Made by a program: the position numbers and the translations under genes. DNA of 64,000 nucleotides from Oerskovia turbata (GTDB lineage Bacteria > Actinomycetota > Actinomycetes > Actinomycetales > Cellulomonadaceae): the NCBI RefSeq assembly GCF_000718325.1, contig NZ_JOFV01000006.1, forward strand, positions 1 through 64,000, written 5' to 3'. Positions 46,001 through 61,000 of this stretch are shown piece after piece. Under the pieces are notes generated by a model, which was not told the DNA's origin, did no database searches, and saw only the letters and a list, made by a program, of their open reading frames with translations. Positions within the stretch are counted from its first letter, which is position 1. Every line of letters begins with the position of its first letter.

Positions 46001-49000
46001 GAGCTCGCCGAACGCGGCACGGGGTTCCGTGAGGAGTGACGCCAGCCTTCGGCCGGCGTCCGGCGTCGACGCGTCTGCGGCGCAGCCCCGGCTGACCGGG
46101 AGCACCGCGCTGAGCGGGACCGGATCCCGCTGAGCCGAACCTGCAGGTGAACCGTGCTCAGGCCGTGATGACGTCGATGACCTCGGTGTCGTCGTGGCGG
46201 CGGGCCAACGCCGTCACGACGGGCGGCTTGGGCACCGGCGGCTGCGCCTTGACGCCCGTGCTCTTGCTGCGGCGTGGGCGCGTCGGCACGGGGACGCCGA
46301 GGGACTTGAAGACCTTGCGCAGCTCGGCCTCGGTCCAGCCCGCACTGAGCGCGTCGGAGAACGCCGCCGCGTACTCGCGCTCGGCCTCCTCGAGCGCCGT
46401 CTTGGCGGCTGCGACCTGCTCGGCGCGCTCGGCCAGGACGCGGCCAGATTCCATGCGGTGCTCGAGGAGGTCGCGCAGCCGAGCCTCGTACGTGGTGGCG
46501 GTGTCGTCGTCGCTCATGCCACCAACCTAGGGCCTGACCTGCACGGTCGCCAGGATCGCCAGGTGATCGGTGGTCATCGGCGCGGCGACGCTCACGGTGC
46601 CACCTGGACCGTGACCGCGAGCGCGCGGTGGTCCGAGCCGGGGACGACGAGCGAGTCGAGGTCGTCGACCCGCATGCCCTCGTCGACCACGACGTGGTCG
46701 AGGTCGAGGAACGTCGGGGCCCGCTCCCCCACGGGCCACGACAGGTTCAGGCCGTGCCCGGCCGTGCGCGTCGCGTCGCGGAAGCGGTCGCCGAGGACCG
46801 CGCGGAACGACGCGTGGTCGTACGTCGAGTTGAAGTCGCCCAGCAGCACCTGCGGCAGGGGCTCGTCGTGCGCGCGCCGGGCGAGGTCGGCCATCTCCTG
46901 GTGCCACACGTCCGTGATCTCGGGCAGCGGCGGGACGGGGTGGACGGCGGTCACGCGCACGGGCGTACCGTCCACGTCGACCGTGGCTGCGGGCATGGCG
47001 AACGTGCTCCATTCGCTCGTGTCGGGGTCGGCCAGCGCGGACCTGCTCCACAGGCCGCTCCCGGGCGAGCCCGTGCCCACCTTGGCGTCGACGTGGTGCG
47101 GCATGACGGCCTCGATCCCCGCGGCCTCGAGACGGTCGTGGAAGGCGGCCGTGAGCTCGACGACCGCGAGCACGTCCGCGTCCTGCTCGTGGACCATCCG
47201 CACGACGGCGTCGGCGTCGGCCTGCCCGAAGTACGCGTTGACCGTCAGCACCCGCAGCGTCCCCCGGGCGTCCGTCTCGATGCCCTGCCCGGGCACGAAG
47301 AACGGCGCGACCCACGCGACCTGCGCCACGAGCGCGACCCCGCACAGCATCGCGAGCAGCCGGCGCCTCAGGACCAGGGCCGCCGGGGCCACGAGCAGCG
47401 CGAGCGGGACGACCCACGGCGTGAGGGACACGAGCTGCGCGACGGGCGTGACGCCGTCGTACGGGACGGCGCGCACGAGCGTCATGGCCAGGACCACCCC
47501 GCCCAGGACCCACAGCGCCAGCCCGACGGCGCGCCCACCCGGGCGAGGCCGGGTCGCGGGGGCGGGGGCGCCGTCGGGCAGGGTGGTCGGTGACTCCTCC
47601 ACCAACGCACCGGTGTCCCCTGCGGTGCTGCTGTCCCCTGTCATGCAGCGACCCTATAGACCGGTTCGCGCTGTTCTGGGCCGATCGGTCCCTGGTGACG
47701 GGCAGACCCCGTGCAACGTGCGGAGGGATCCTGTGAACGGCGCTCACGACGAGGAGGTGCGCCGCGAGATGCGGCCAACTGGGGTCGGGGACGGTTCCGG
47801 ACCCCGGTTGGCCGCATCTCGCGAACGGCGACGGGGCGGGGCGCCGAGACCAGGTCTCATGGCGCCCCGCCCCGTCGGCGGCTCAGCAGCGGATCAGCAG
47901 CGAATCAGCCGAAGATCCCCGGCAGCGTCGCGCGGAACACCTGGTCGGCCTCGCTCAGCGGGATCGTGAAGATGCCCTCGATCTCGAGCGACTCCCCGGT
48001 CTCGGTGACCTCGGCGGGCTCGGTGCCGGTCTCGCCGATCTTGAGGACGGGCACGCCGCGCGCGACGCACGCGTCGACCAGCTTGGTCTCCTCGCCACGC
48101 GGCACGGCGACGAGCGCGCGGGCCGTCGACTCGGAGAACAGGGCCTCGAACGGGGTGACGCCGTCGCGCGCGGCGAGGGCGTCGATCGAGACCTTGGCGC
48201 CGGTGCCGAAGCGCAGGGACGCCTCGAGGAGGCCCTGGACCAGGCCGCCCTCGGAGAGGTCGTGCGCGGCGGAGACCAGGTCGTCACGGCTGGCGTTGAC
48301 GAGGACCTCGGCCAGGGCACGCTCGGCCGCGAGGTCGACCTGCGGGGGCACGCCGCCGAGGTGCTGGTGGACGACGTCGGCCCAGGCGGAGCCGTCGAGC
48401 TCGGGGCGGGTCGTGCCGAGGAGGTAGATGGCCTCCCCGGCCTCGCGCCAGCCGGACCCGGTGGCGTGCGCGACGTCGTCGAGCACGCCGAGGACTCCGA
48501 CGACGGGCGTCGGGTGGATCGAGGAGTCGATCTGACCGGGCTCGCCCGTGCCGTTGTAGAGCGAGACGTTGCCGCCCGTGACGGGGACGCCGAGGGTCTG
48601 GCACGCGTCGGCCAGGCCTTCGATGGCCTCGACGAGCTGCCACATGGAGTCGGGGTCCTCGGGCGAGCCGAAGTTGAGGCAGTCGGTGATGGCGAGCGGG
48701 CGCGCGCCGGTCGTGGCGACGTTGCGGTACGCCTCGGCGAGCGCGAGCTGGGCGCCCGTGCGCGGGTCGAGCTTGGCGTAGCGGCCGTTGGCGTCGGTCG
48801 CGAGCGCGACCCCGAGTCCCGTGCTCTCGTCGACGCGGATCACGCCGCCGTCGTCGGGCTGGGCGAGGGCCGTGTTGCCTTGGACGAAGCGGTCGTACTG
48901 GTTGGTGACCCACTCCTTCGACGCGAGGTTGGGCGAGCCGAGCAGGCGCAGCGCGGTCGCGCGGAGCTCGTCGGCCGTCTCGGGACGTGCCAGCGCCGCA

Positions 49001-52000
49001 GCCACGACGGTGTCGGCGTTGAGGCCGTCCATCCAGGTGGGGCGCGCGTAGGGGCGGTGGTACGTGGGGCCCTCGTGGGCGACCGAGCGCGGGTCGACGT
49101 CGACGATGCGCTCGCCCTGGTGGTCGATCGTGAGGCGGCCGGTGCCGGTGACCTCGCCGATGACGGACGTCTCGACGTCCCACTTGCTCGTGATGGCGAG
49201 GAACTCGTCGAGCTTGTCGGGCGCGACGACCGCCATCATGCGCTCCTGCGACTCCGACATGAGGATCTCGCCGGCGTTGAGCGACGGGTCGCGCAGCAGG
49301 ACCGAGTCGAGCTCGACGTGCATGCCGCCGTCACCGTTCGAGGCGAGCTCCGAGGTGGCGCACGAGATGCCGGCCGCGCCGAGGTCCTGGATGCCCTCGA
49401 CGACGCGTGCCGCGTAGAGCTCGAGGCAGCACTCGATGAGGACCTTCTCCATGAAGGGGTCGCCCACCTGGACCGAGGGGCGCTTGGCGGGGACGCCGTC
49501 CTCGAAGGTCTCGGACGCGAGGATCGAGGCGCCACCGATGCCGTCGCCGCCCGTGCGCGCACCGAACAGGACGACCTTGTTGCCGACGCCCGAGGCGTTG
49601 GCGAGGTGGATGTCCTCGTGGCGCAGCACGCCGATGCACAGCGCGTTGACGAGCGGGTTGCCCTGGTACGAGGAGTCGAACACGAGCTCGCCGCCGATGT
49701 TCGGCAGGCCCAGGGAGTTGCCGTAGCCGCCGACACCCGAGACGACGCCGTGCACGACGCGCGCCGTGTCCGGGTGGTCGACCGCACCGAAGCGCAGCTG
49801 GTCCATGACGGCCACGGGGCGCGCACCCATCGAGATGATGTCGCGCACGATCCCGCCGACACCGGTCGCCGCACCCTGGTAGGGCTCGACGAAGCTCGGG
49901 TGGTTGTGGGACTCGACCTTGAACGTCACTGCCCAGCCGTCGCCGATGTCGACGACGCCCGCGTTCTCGCCGATGCCGACGAGGAGGTGCTTCTTCATCT
50001 CGTCGGTCGTCTTCTTGCCGAACGTGCTCAGGTGCACCTTGGACGACTTGTACGAGCAGTGCTCCGACCACATGACGGAGTACATCGCGAGCTCGGCGGC
50101 CGTGGGGCGTCGCCCGAGGATGTCGCGGATGCGCTGGTACTCGTCCGGCTTGAGGCCGAGCTCCGCGAAGGGCTGCGCCTCGTCGGGGGTGGCGGCTGCG
50201 CGCTCGACCGTGTCGAGGTGCGGCCGGTGCTCGGAGGTCGCTGCGGCGGGCGTCGGGGCGTTGCTGGGGGCGGTCATCGAATCCCTCGGGGTGGCGTGCC
50301 AGCCGGCGCGTTTCGACGAGCGAGTCATCGAGGAGGCGACCGGCACGGGGCTGCACAGGTGCGGCCAGTTTACCGGCGGTCGGGAGCGGTGGGGTCGAGC
50401 GTCCACGAACACGTCCGGCCGACCGCTCCTCGGCACGGCGGCGGCTGGGTGCGGCCCCCTCAGCGAGCGGAGATAGCCTCGCACGGTGACTCCCGTCGTT
50501 CGCCGCCCCTGCTCCACCCTCGCGGTGGTGGGCCTGGTCGTGGCCGTCCTGCTGACGAGCTGCTCCCTGCCCGACGGCGCCGCTCCCGTCCCGCCCACGT
50601 CCGCGGCTTCCGAGGGGGTCGCGTCGGGAGACCCCTCGACGGCACCGTCATCTGACCGGGCGACCGTGACGCAAGCCCTGGCGGCCGACGGGATCGAGCT
50701 CGTGCTGACGGTGCCGCTCGGGGCGACCCCCGGAGCAGGCGGTGCCGACGGGGCCGACGGCTTCCATGCCGGAGGCGAGCCCGTCGCCGTCACCCCGGAC
50801 GAGGACGGGTCGAGCCGCGTCGCGTTCGTGCTGCCCTCGGACGAGGCAGCGACGGTCGCCTCGTCGGGGAGCACCCCGACCGGCACGACCGACGGCACCG
50901 ACGTCGTGAGCACCGCGGTCCCCGCGACGATCGACCTCGTCTCCCCCGCCGACGGCTCCCTGGTGCGCAACAGCGACGGCAGCGTCACCGTCCTCGACGC
51001 CGCGGGCACCCCGCTCGGTGGGTTGTCGGCGCCGGAGGCGACGGAGACGTCCGGACCAGCGGGCCGTGCAGGAGTCGTGGTCGTGGCGCCGACCCGCGCC
51101 GAGGTGCACGTGAAGGCTCGGGGGGCGGCGCCGTCGGGCACCGGGAGCGCGACCGGGGACGGTGCCGGTCCGGCGCACGGCTGGACCGTGACCACGTGGC
51201 TCGGCGCGCAGGGCGTGCGCAGCGCGACCTGGGGAGAGCGTGAGGGCGGGCGCTCGCTCGCGGTCGACCCGACGCCGTGGGCGCGGCAGTCGGGCATCGT
51301 GGGCGAGGCGACGGCCTGGGCGCAGCTCGTCGCGAGCGAGCCCGAGGCCGCCTCCAGGACCATGCGTGACCAGTTCGACTGCCACGCCCTGGGCGCGACC
51401 GACAAGACGACGTGGAACCTGGAGCCGTGGCGCCCGGACGTCGGCTTCCTGGCGACGGCCGCGGCACGCTGCAACCCGACGACCTAGCCCCGGCCTCCCG
51501 GCCCCCTTCTCGGTGCCGAGCATGCGGTTGGCGTCGAGAATCGGCGGATTCCGGACGCCAACCGCATGCTCGACCGACAGCAACCGCATGGTCGCTCAGT
51601 CGAGGCCCAGCATCTCCCTGACCGGTCCGACGCCGTGGAGCGTCACCTCGGGGCGCAGCGCGTCCGGGCGCGCATCCCAGTCCTCGCGGTCGAGGCGGTA
51701 CCGGACGTTGACCACCGGCTTACCCTCGCGGGCGAGCGTCTCCTCGCCGTTGGGCCGGTAGCCGAGCCTGCGCGTGACGCCGTGGGAGGGACCGTTGTCC
51801 ACCCAGGCCGACGTCGTGGCCGTCCGGGCCTCGAACCCCGTGAAGAGGAGCTCGAGGATCATGAGCCGCGCGAGCGTGCCGACGCCGGCCCCCTGGTACC
51901 GGCGCCCCAGCCACGAACCCGACTCCGCCGTGCGCGTCACGACGAAGTCCGACGCCGTGAGGGCCTGCACGCCCAGCACCTCGCCGTCGCGGACCACGGC

Positions 52001-55000
52001 CAGCTCGACCGCCCAGGACGCGGGCGCGATCCGCGACGCCGCGCCCCACTGGTAGGCGAGGATGCTGCGGCCGACCTCGACCGCCGATCCGCGCGACCAC
52101 GGGAACGCGAAGGGCATGGACCCCTCGTCGTGGATGCCCTCGCCGCCGACGGCAGCGAGCCGGTACAGGAGGTCCTCGTCGAGGTGACGCAGCTCGAGGT
52201 CCCCCGAGACGACGCGCAGCCCGGACGGGGGCCAGAGGTCGGTGCGCGTCGGGCGTGCGGGGGCGGTGCCTGCCGACGCGGGGGCGTCGGGCGCGGGGGC
52301 GTCGCGGACGGGCTCGGGTGCCATCGGTGCAGCCTGGCGAAGACCGCGAGGTGCGTCAACAGGAATGGCGGGGACTCGCCGTCGGGCCGACGACGGACGA
52401 CGCGCCAAGACCGCCACCGACGCGACGGTCCGAGCGCCCGGACGCACGACGGGACCCGCCGACCCGACCTGACGGCTGGTGGTCGTCTGGTCGGGCGGGC
52501 GGGTCCCGGGTTCCCTCGGTGGCGGTACCGCTCCGCCGTCGGTCCGAGGTCGTTCGTGCGCCCGTAGCCGGGCCGAACATGCAGTTGTCGTTGCTCGACC
52601 ATGCGGTTGTCGTCCGGAATCACCGCGATTCCGACGCCAACCGCATGCTCGGCACCGAGGCGGCGCCGAGACCGCACCGAGACGGCGTCAGCGCCTCGCG
52701 AGCTTCGAGCCGCCGCGTGCGGCCGCCTTCGCCGCGGCCTTCTCGCGGGCCTTGATCGACTTCTCGCTCACGGGCTCGTCGCCGCTCGCGCGCAGCTGCC
52801 GGTAGTACTCGCGGGCCTCGTCCTGACGAGTCTGCTCGGCCCCCGACGCGATCTTGGCGCGCAGGTGCTCGGGACCGTAGCCCCAGGCGTCGACGAGGTC
52901 CTGCGCGTGCGGGCGCAGGCGGGCGACGAGTCGGTCCACGTACCCGCTGACGGTGCGCGCACGCTGCGCGGACAGGCGCCCGTTGATGAGGTACCACGCG
53001 AGGTTGCGCTCGATGGTCGTGAGCCCGAACAGGTCGCGCACCCACGTCAGGACCTGGCGCGTGCCCGCGTCCTCGATCGTGTCGAGGGCCTGCGTGAACG
53101 CCTCCCAGTGCAGCAGGTCGGCGTGCGCCTTCGCCATCTCGATGAGCTCGTGCTGGTGCTCGTTGAAGAGCTCGGCGGCCTTCTCGGGCGTGGCCTTCTG
53201 GGCCGGGCGCAGGGCCGCGGCGACGTCGGCGACCATGGTCTCGACCCGGTCGGTCAGCAGGTCGCGCTGGTTGCCCACGTCCTTGAGGTGCCCGACGGCG
53301 CGGCGCGGGTCGCCGACGTCCGCGAGGGTCTGCGCGGCGCGCTTGAGCGGCGTGCGGTGCAGCGCGGCGTCAGCGGCCTGCTCGACGACGAACCGGGCCA
53401 TCTGCCCGGGCGTGATGTCCTTGAACTCCTTGCCGTAGTCGGCCAGGAGCCGCTTGGCGACGAGCTGGAGCAGGACCGTGTTGTCGCCCTCGAACGTCAC
53501 GTACACGTCCATGTCGGCGCGCAGGCTCGTGAGCCGGTTCTCGGTGAGGAACCCGGCGCCGCCGCAGGCCTCACGGGCCTCCTGGAGCGTGTCGAGCGCG
53601 AACCACGTGCTGAGCGGCTTGAGCGAGGCCGCCATGGTCTCGAGGTCCTCGCGGGTCTCCGGGGTGTCGTTCTCGCCCGAGAACACGGTGTCGAACAGGT
53701 CGAGCAGTCGGTCGTGCGCGAAGTGCATCGCGTACGTCTGCGCGATGCGCGGGATCAGGCGGCGCTGGTGCGTGCCGTAGTCGAGGATCACGACCTCGTC
53801 GACGGCCGAGGCGCCGTTGAACTGGCGGCGCTGGTTGCCGTAGGTGACGGCGGTCGCGAGGCCGAGCTTCGACGCGGTGATCGCGGCGCCGTCGAGCGAG
53901 ACGCGACCCTGGACGAGCGAGCCGAGCATCGTGAAGAAGCGGCGCCCGGGGCTGTCGATCGGCGAGGTGTACGTGCCGTCCTGGGCGACCTGGCCGTAGC
54001 GGGCGAGCAGGTTCTCGCGCGGGACGCGCACGTGCGTGAAGTGCAGGCGACCGTTGTCGATCCCGTTGAGCCCGCCCTTGAGCCCGTCGTCCTCCCCGCC
54101 GACGCCTGGGAGAAAGGCCCCCGCGCCGCCGTCGGGCGTGGTCTCGCGGATGGGCGCGTAGAACGCGTGGACGCCGTGGTTGACGCCGTTCGTCACGAGC
54201 TGCGCGAAGATGACCGCCGCGGTGCCGTTGACCGCCGCGTTGCCGAGGTAGTCCTTCCACGCCCCGCGGAACGGGGTGTGGATGACGAACTCCTGCGTCG
54301 CGGCGTCGTAGGTCGCGGTCGTCGCGATCGAGGCGACGTCCGAGCCGTGGCCCGTCTCGGTCATGGCGAACGCACCGGGCACGGAGGCGTCCATCGCGGC
54401 CGGGAGCAGGCGGTCCTGCTGCTCGGGCGTGCCGAGGTGGAGGATCGCCGCGGCGAACAGGCCCCACTGGACGCCCGCCTTGATCTGGAGCGAAGGGTCG
54501 GCGGCGACGAGCTCCTCGAAGCCGGCGAGGTTGCCGCCCGCGTCGTCGTGCCCGCCGAGCCGCGTGGGGAACCCGCGGTGCACCTGCCCGATCTCGACGA
54601 GCTGCTTGACCTGGTCCATGACGCGCTCGCGGTGCTCGGTGAGCGAGAGCCCCTCGATGCGCTGGAAGCGCTCCTCACCGGCGGTCGCGCGAGCCTTGGC
54701 CCGCAGGTCCGCCCAGCGGCCCAGGAGCTGGTGGGACAGGTCGGCCACGTCGATGCGGACCTCGCCCGCGGGCATCGGGGGTGTGACGCCGGCGGCGGGG
54801 ATCGACGTGGAGGTGGCTGCGCCGTCGCCGCGGGTGTCGCGGGACGCGGTGCGGTCTGAGGTGGTGGTCATCGGGACTCCTGTGTGCCGGTGGTTGCCAT
54901 GAGAAGAGGTTCAGAGGTCGTCGGTCTGGGGGGCTGGGTCCTCCGCGGCGGGCGTCGCGCCCCGTCCGCGGGCCATGACGCCGACCGGCCCGCCCCACAG

Positions 55001-58000
55001 CCAGGCGGCTACACGCTCGGTGAGCTCGTCGCGGTCGGGGGCGTCGGGCCCGTCGTGGTTCCCGAGCCACCACTCGCCGGCGCCCCGCACGAATCCGACG
55101 GCGCCCGCGGCCCACGCGGCGGCGTCGGTGGGGCTCACGTCGGTCGCTCGCGCGAAGGGCTGGGCGACGAGCTGCGTCACGGAGTCGAGGAACGCCGCGA
55201 GGGGTGCGGAGGCGGTGCGGGCCGTGCCGTCGGTGCCCGCGATCGCGCCCGTGCGGGTCACGAAGTAGTAGACGTTGGGCGAGCTCGCGATCATCTCGAG
55301 GTAGACGCCGACCATCGCTCGCAGCGCGCGGCGCGGGGTCTCGGCGGACTCCGCGGCCTGGGTCAGGGCGTCGTGCATCTGTCCGACGACCGAGGCGCCG
55401 ATCGCGATCTGCAGCCCCGTCTTGTCCTCGAAGTAGCGGTAGATGATCGACTTGGACGTGCCCGAGGCCGCCGCGATCTCGTCCATGGACACTCCGGGTC
55501 CGCCCTTGTGGACGGCCTTGCGGGCCGCGTGCACGAGCTCGGCGCGACGGATGGCGCGGTGGTCGTCCCAGCGGGTCGAGCGTCCGTCGGTCACGGGGGC
55601 GGGGGGCGCGGTGCGTCCGGGGTCGCGAGAGAGCACGGCAGTGCGGGGTCTCCCGGCTCGTCCGTTCGTGTCGCCGTTGATCACGCAGTCCTCCAGTGGT
55701 GCCCGACGTCGGTGTCGTCCCTGGTCGTCCGTCCGGCGGTCCGCGAGTGGCCGGCCGGGCGGCGCCCCTCGAGGCGGGGACCGCCGGGGCGCAGGGAGCG
55801 AGGGGTGTGACCCACCTCACGGTACCGAGAGTATCAGGTACTGTGGGTCTTGGACACCGCGTGGATCGCGCCCGCGGTCCCCACCCTCAGCAACGACGCG
55901 AGAGAGAGCAGGCGAAGTGGCCACCCCGAAGACACCCCAGACCACCACCCCCGGAACCGACGAGCAGCCGGACGCGCAGCCCGCCGAGCAGCCCGGGCGC
56001 ACTCCCGCCCTTCGCGACGCCTACGTCCTGGGCGGCAACCGCATCCCGTTCGCCCGCGCGGGCGGCAAGTACACGGGAGCCAGCAACCAGGACATGTTCA
56101 CGGCCGCCCTCGAAGGGCTCGTGGCGCGCTACGGCCTCCAGGGCGAGCGCCTGGGCGAGGTCGTCGGCGGTGCCGTGCTCAAGCACTCGCGCGACTTCAA
56201 CCTGATCCGCGAGTCCGTCCTCGGCTCGTCGCTCTCCCCGCAGACCCCCGCGTTCGACCTCCAGCAGGCGTGCGCCACGGGCCTCGAGGCCGTCGTGACC
56301 GTGTCCAACAAGATCCGGCTCGGGCAGATCGAGTCGGGCGTCGCGGGCGGCTCCGACACCGTGTCCGACGCGCCCGTCGCCGTGAGCGAAGGACTGCGCA
56401 AGGCGCTGCTCAAGGCCGGCCACGCCAAGACCCTGGGCGCTCGCCTCAAGGCCTTCGCAGCGGTGCGCCCGGGCGACCTCGCGCCGTCGACGCCCAGCAC
56501 GGGAGAACCCCGCACGGGGCTGTCGATGGGCGAGCACCAGGCGATCACGACCGCAGCCTGGGGCATCAGCCGCGAGGCGCAGGACGAGGTCGCCCTGAAC
56601 AGCCACCTGAACCTCGCCGCCGCCTGGAAGGCAGGGTTCTTCGACGACCTCGTGACCCCATTCCGCGGGCTCACGCAGGACCAGAACATGCGCGCCGACT
56701 CGTCCGCCGAGAAGCTCGCGTCGCTCAAGCCCGTCTTCGGCAAGCACCTCACGCCGAGCGCACCCACGCACGGGGCGGCGGCCGGAGGGTCCGCTGGCGC
56801 GGCGCCGACGGGCCCCGCCCTGCCTACCATGACCGCCGGCAACTCGACGCCCCTGACCGACGGCGCCTCCGTGGTACTGCTCGGCTCGCGCGAGTGGGCC
56901 GCCGAGCACGACCTGCCCGTCCTCGCGCGCGTGGTCGACGCGGAGTCCGCCGCGGTCGACTTCGTGCACGGCCACGAGGGCCTGCTCATGGCTCCTGCGC
57001 ACGCGGTCCCCCGCCTGCTCGCCCGCAACGGCCTGGCCCTCGAGGACTTCGACTTCTACGAGATCCACGAGGCCTTCGCCTCGACCGTCCTGACCACGCT
57101 GGCCGCCTGGGAGGACGACGACTACTGCCGCACCGAGCTCGGGCTCGACGGCGCGTTCGGGTCGATCGACAGGTCTCGCCTCAACGTCCACGGGTCGTCG
57201 CTGGCCGCAGGTCACCCGTTCGCCGCGACCGGCGGGCGCATCGTCGCGACGGCCGCGAAGCTCGTGGCCGACAGGTCGCGCGAGACGGGCCGTCCGGCCC
57301 GCGCGCTCATCTCGATCTGCGCGGCCGGTGGCCTGGGCCTCGCCGCGATCCTCGAGAGCGCCGCGAGCCCGGCCGCCACGCCCGCACAGAGCACCGAGAG
57401 CTGAGGGAGCCCACCATGACCGACAAGTACCTGTCCGCCGTCAACTCGGGCTTCACCAAGACCGTCGCCAAGAAGCTCGGTCTGCCCCGGCCCGCGGTCC
57501 TGCGCCGCTACCGCCCGGGCGACCCGCTCGTGCCCGGCCCGGTGCTCGTGATCGGCGAGCCCGGCTCGGCCGAGGACACGAACGCCGTCGCACAGGCGCT
57601 GCTCGGGTGGGACCTCGACGTCCGGCAGAACGCCGGCGACGGGGAGACCCGCTGGGGGGCGATCGTGGTCGTCCTGACGGGCGCCACCAGCCCCGCGGAC
57701 TTCTCGGCCCCCGTGCTCGAGCTCGGCGCGAACCTGCGCCGCCTCGCGCCGGGCGGGCGCGTCGTGACCGTCTCGCGTGCACCGGCCGACGACGACACGC
57801 CCCTGCTCGCCGCGACCCGCCAGGGCGTCGACGGGTTCCTGCGCTCGCTCGCCAAGGAGCTGCGCGCGGGCGCCACGGCCAACGGCATCCAGCTCACGGA
57901 CGGTGCCGCACCGGACTCGACGTCGGCCCTGGCCACGCTGCGGTTCTTCCTGTCAGGCAGCTCGGCGTTCGTCGACGGGCAGCTCCTGCACGTGGGCCCG

Positions 58001-61000
58001 GCCACGACCGAGACCACGACCGACTGGGACCGTCCCCTCGCAGGTCGCGTCGCGGTCGTGACGGGCGCCGCCCGCGGGATCGGCGCGGCCATCGCCCGCA
58101 CGCTCGCACGCGACGGCGCGACGGTCGTCGTGGTCGACGTCCCCGCTGCGGGCGAGTCTCTCGCGAAGGTCGCCAACGAGATCAAGGGCACGGCCCTGCA
58201 GCTCGACGTGACGGCCGAGGACGCGGGAGCCCGCATCCTCGAGCACGCCCGGACCCGCCACGGCGGCCTGCACATCCTGGTCCACAACGCCGGGATCCTG
58301 CGCGACAAGCTGCTCGCCAACATGTCCCCCGACAAGTGGGACGCCGTGATCGCGGTCAACCTGCTCGCGCAGCTACGGATCAACGAGTACCTGCTGGGCG
58401 CGAACGGCTTCTCGGAGGCCCCGCACATCGTCTCGCTCGCCTCGACGAGCGGCATCGCGGGCAACCGGGGCCAGACGAACTACGGCGCCTCCAAGGCCGG
58501 GGTCATCGGGCACACGCGGGCGACCGCCCGCCTCCTGGCGCCGCTCGGCGGCTCGGCCAACGCGGTCGCGCCCGGGTTCATCGAGACCGACATGACAGCC
58601 TCGATCCCGCTGGTCCAGCGCGAGATGGCGCGCCGCGTGTCCTCGCTCCAGCAGGGCGGTCAGCCCATCGACGTGGCCGAGGCCATCGCGTTCCTCGCGT
58701 CCCCCGCCGCCGCGGGCGTCAACGGCCAGGTGCTGCGCGTGTGCGGCCAGAGCCTGGTGGGCGCGTGACGGCCGCCGCGCAGGAGGCCCCCGAGCACCGC
58801 AACCCGCGTCTCGTCACGCTGCCCGCGCTGCCGGGGCTCGGCGGCCTCTACGCGAAGGGCGTGGCGTCGTCGGGCCGGATCGCCGTGACGCGCTCCCCCG
58901 TGGGGCGCGTCCTGCCCGGGCCGCGCGACGTCGTCCTGCCGGACGTCGTCTACCGCGTCGCCGACGTCCCCACCGCGGACGCGACCGAGCACCTGACCGC
59001 GTACCAGCGGCTGGTCGGCGAGCGTGTCGACGACACCCTGCCCGCGGGCTACCTGCACGTGCTCGCGTTCCCGCTCGCGACCGCGCTCATGGTCCGCAGC
59101 GACTTCCCGCTGCCGCTGCTGGGACTCGTGCACGTGTCGAACGCGGTCTCGGTGCACCGGCCCGTGCGGGTCGGCGACGTGCTCGAGGTGTGCGCGTCCG
59201 CCAAGAACCTGCGCGCGCACCGGCGCGGGGTCCAGGTGGACCTCGTGACCGAGGTGAGCACGGGCGGCGAGCTCGCGTACCGCGGCGTCTCGACGTACCT
59301 GGCCAAGGGGTTCGACCTGCCGTCGGGCGAGCGCGCGCCCGACGTGGTGTCCCGCGAGGACTTCGTGCCGCCGCTCCCGACGGCCCGGTGGGCGCTGGGC
59401 GGCGGGACGGGGCGTGCCTACGGCGCGATCTCCGGCGACCGCAACCCCATCCACACCTCGGTCCTGGGCGCCAAGGCGTTCGGCTTCCCGCGGACCATCG
59501 CGCACGGCATGTACACGGCCGCCCGCGCGCTGGCCGAGGTCGGTGCCGCGCGCGGCGACGCCTACGACTGGACGGTCGAGTTCGAGAAGCCGGTCCTGCT
59601 CCCGGGCACGGTCCAGGTCGCCATCACCCGCACGCCCGACGGCGCCGCTCACCCGGGCGGGTTCACGTACGTCGGGTGGGACGGCCGCACCGGGAAGCGC
59701 CACTTCAGCGGCAAGGTCACGCCCCGCTGAGCACTGCTGCTGCCGCGACTGCCGCGCCTGCCGAGAAGTGAGTCGAGGCCCCTGATCTGGTCTGATCGGG
59801 GGCCTCAGCTCGCTCCTCAGCGGGGTTCAACCCGCCGGAGCCGGGCAGATGCCCTCCGCCAGAGAGCCGACCCCCTGGCTCAGCGCCGGTCCCGTGAAGT
59901 CGGGGAACGGCCGCTCGAAGCTCATGCCGAGGACGTTCGTCACCGTCATCGACGGCCTGGCCCACTCGTCGAGCGCGCCGCAGTCCGTGATCTTCCACAG
60001 CACGACGACCTGCACCGGGCCGCTCGCGATCCGTTGCGGAAGCGCGGCGCCGTCGAGCACCCCGGGTGCGTAGGCGTCGGCGAGGACGTCGTCGACGGTC
60101 TGCTGCGCGAGGGTCTGCGAGTCCAGCGCCGGCGTCTCGACCGGTGGCTGGAAGAGCCAGGCATCCACGACCGTCGCCCCCGGGACGTCCCCGATCCCCA
60201 CCACCGTCCCCCCGATCGGCGCGATCATCGAGATGTCGACGGTCCTCAGGACCACCTCGTCCTGCGGGATCGCCGCCCACGCCCCGGCGGACCCCGCACC
60301 GACGTCCGGACCTGGTCGGAGCACGTCCGGTGAGAACCAGGCCCCGACCAGGAGGACGATGGCGATGACCACCAGGAGCAGGCTGCGTCCGCGGGTGGGG
60401 CGCGGGGTGAGGGCCGTGAGCGACGGGTCGCTCGGCAAGAGGCTTGTGGACGACATTGGCACAATGTACTGTGCCAATAGGCCAAAGGGCCACCCCCAGA
60501 AACGGAGCGTCCGTGCGACTCGTCCCTCCCCTCCTCCTCGTCGGCCTCGTGGTGCTGCTCGTCGTCGCCCTCAACATCAGCCGCCGCGTCAGCGCGGGCG
60601 ACGTCCGGTGGATCGCGGGGACCGCCGACGTCCCGCCCGCCCAGGCCGACGTCTACCGCCGCTACCTGGCACGGCACCGTCAGCACAGGATGGTCGGCGG
60701 GTTGCTGGGCACTGCCCTCGGAGTCCTCCTCGGCCTGCGCTGGAACGCGACGATCCCGCTCGACCTCGTGCTCTTCTGCGGCGTGACCGGCGTCCTCGTC
60801 GGGTCCCTGTCGGCCGAGACGTACCGGCTCTCGCGTCCCCGCGCCGTGGACGGCGTCGCTCCCTCGCTGCGTACCGCGTCGCTGACCCCGCGCCCACCGC
60901 TCGAGCACGGCCGCGTCCTCGTCACCGCGCGTGTGCTCCTCGCCGTCGCACTGCTCGTCGGCCTGGTCGGCGTGATCGCCGGGCAGACCGCACCACTGCT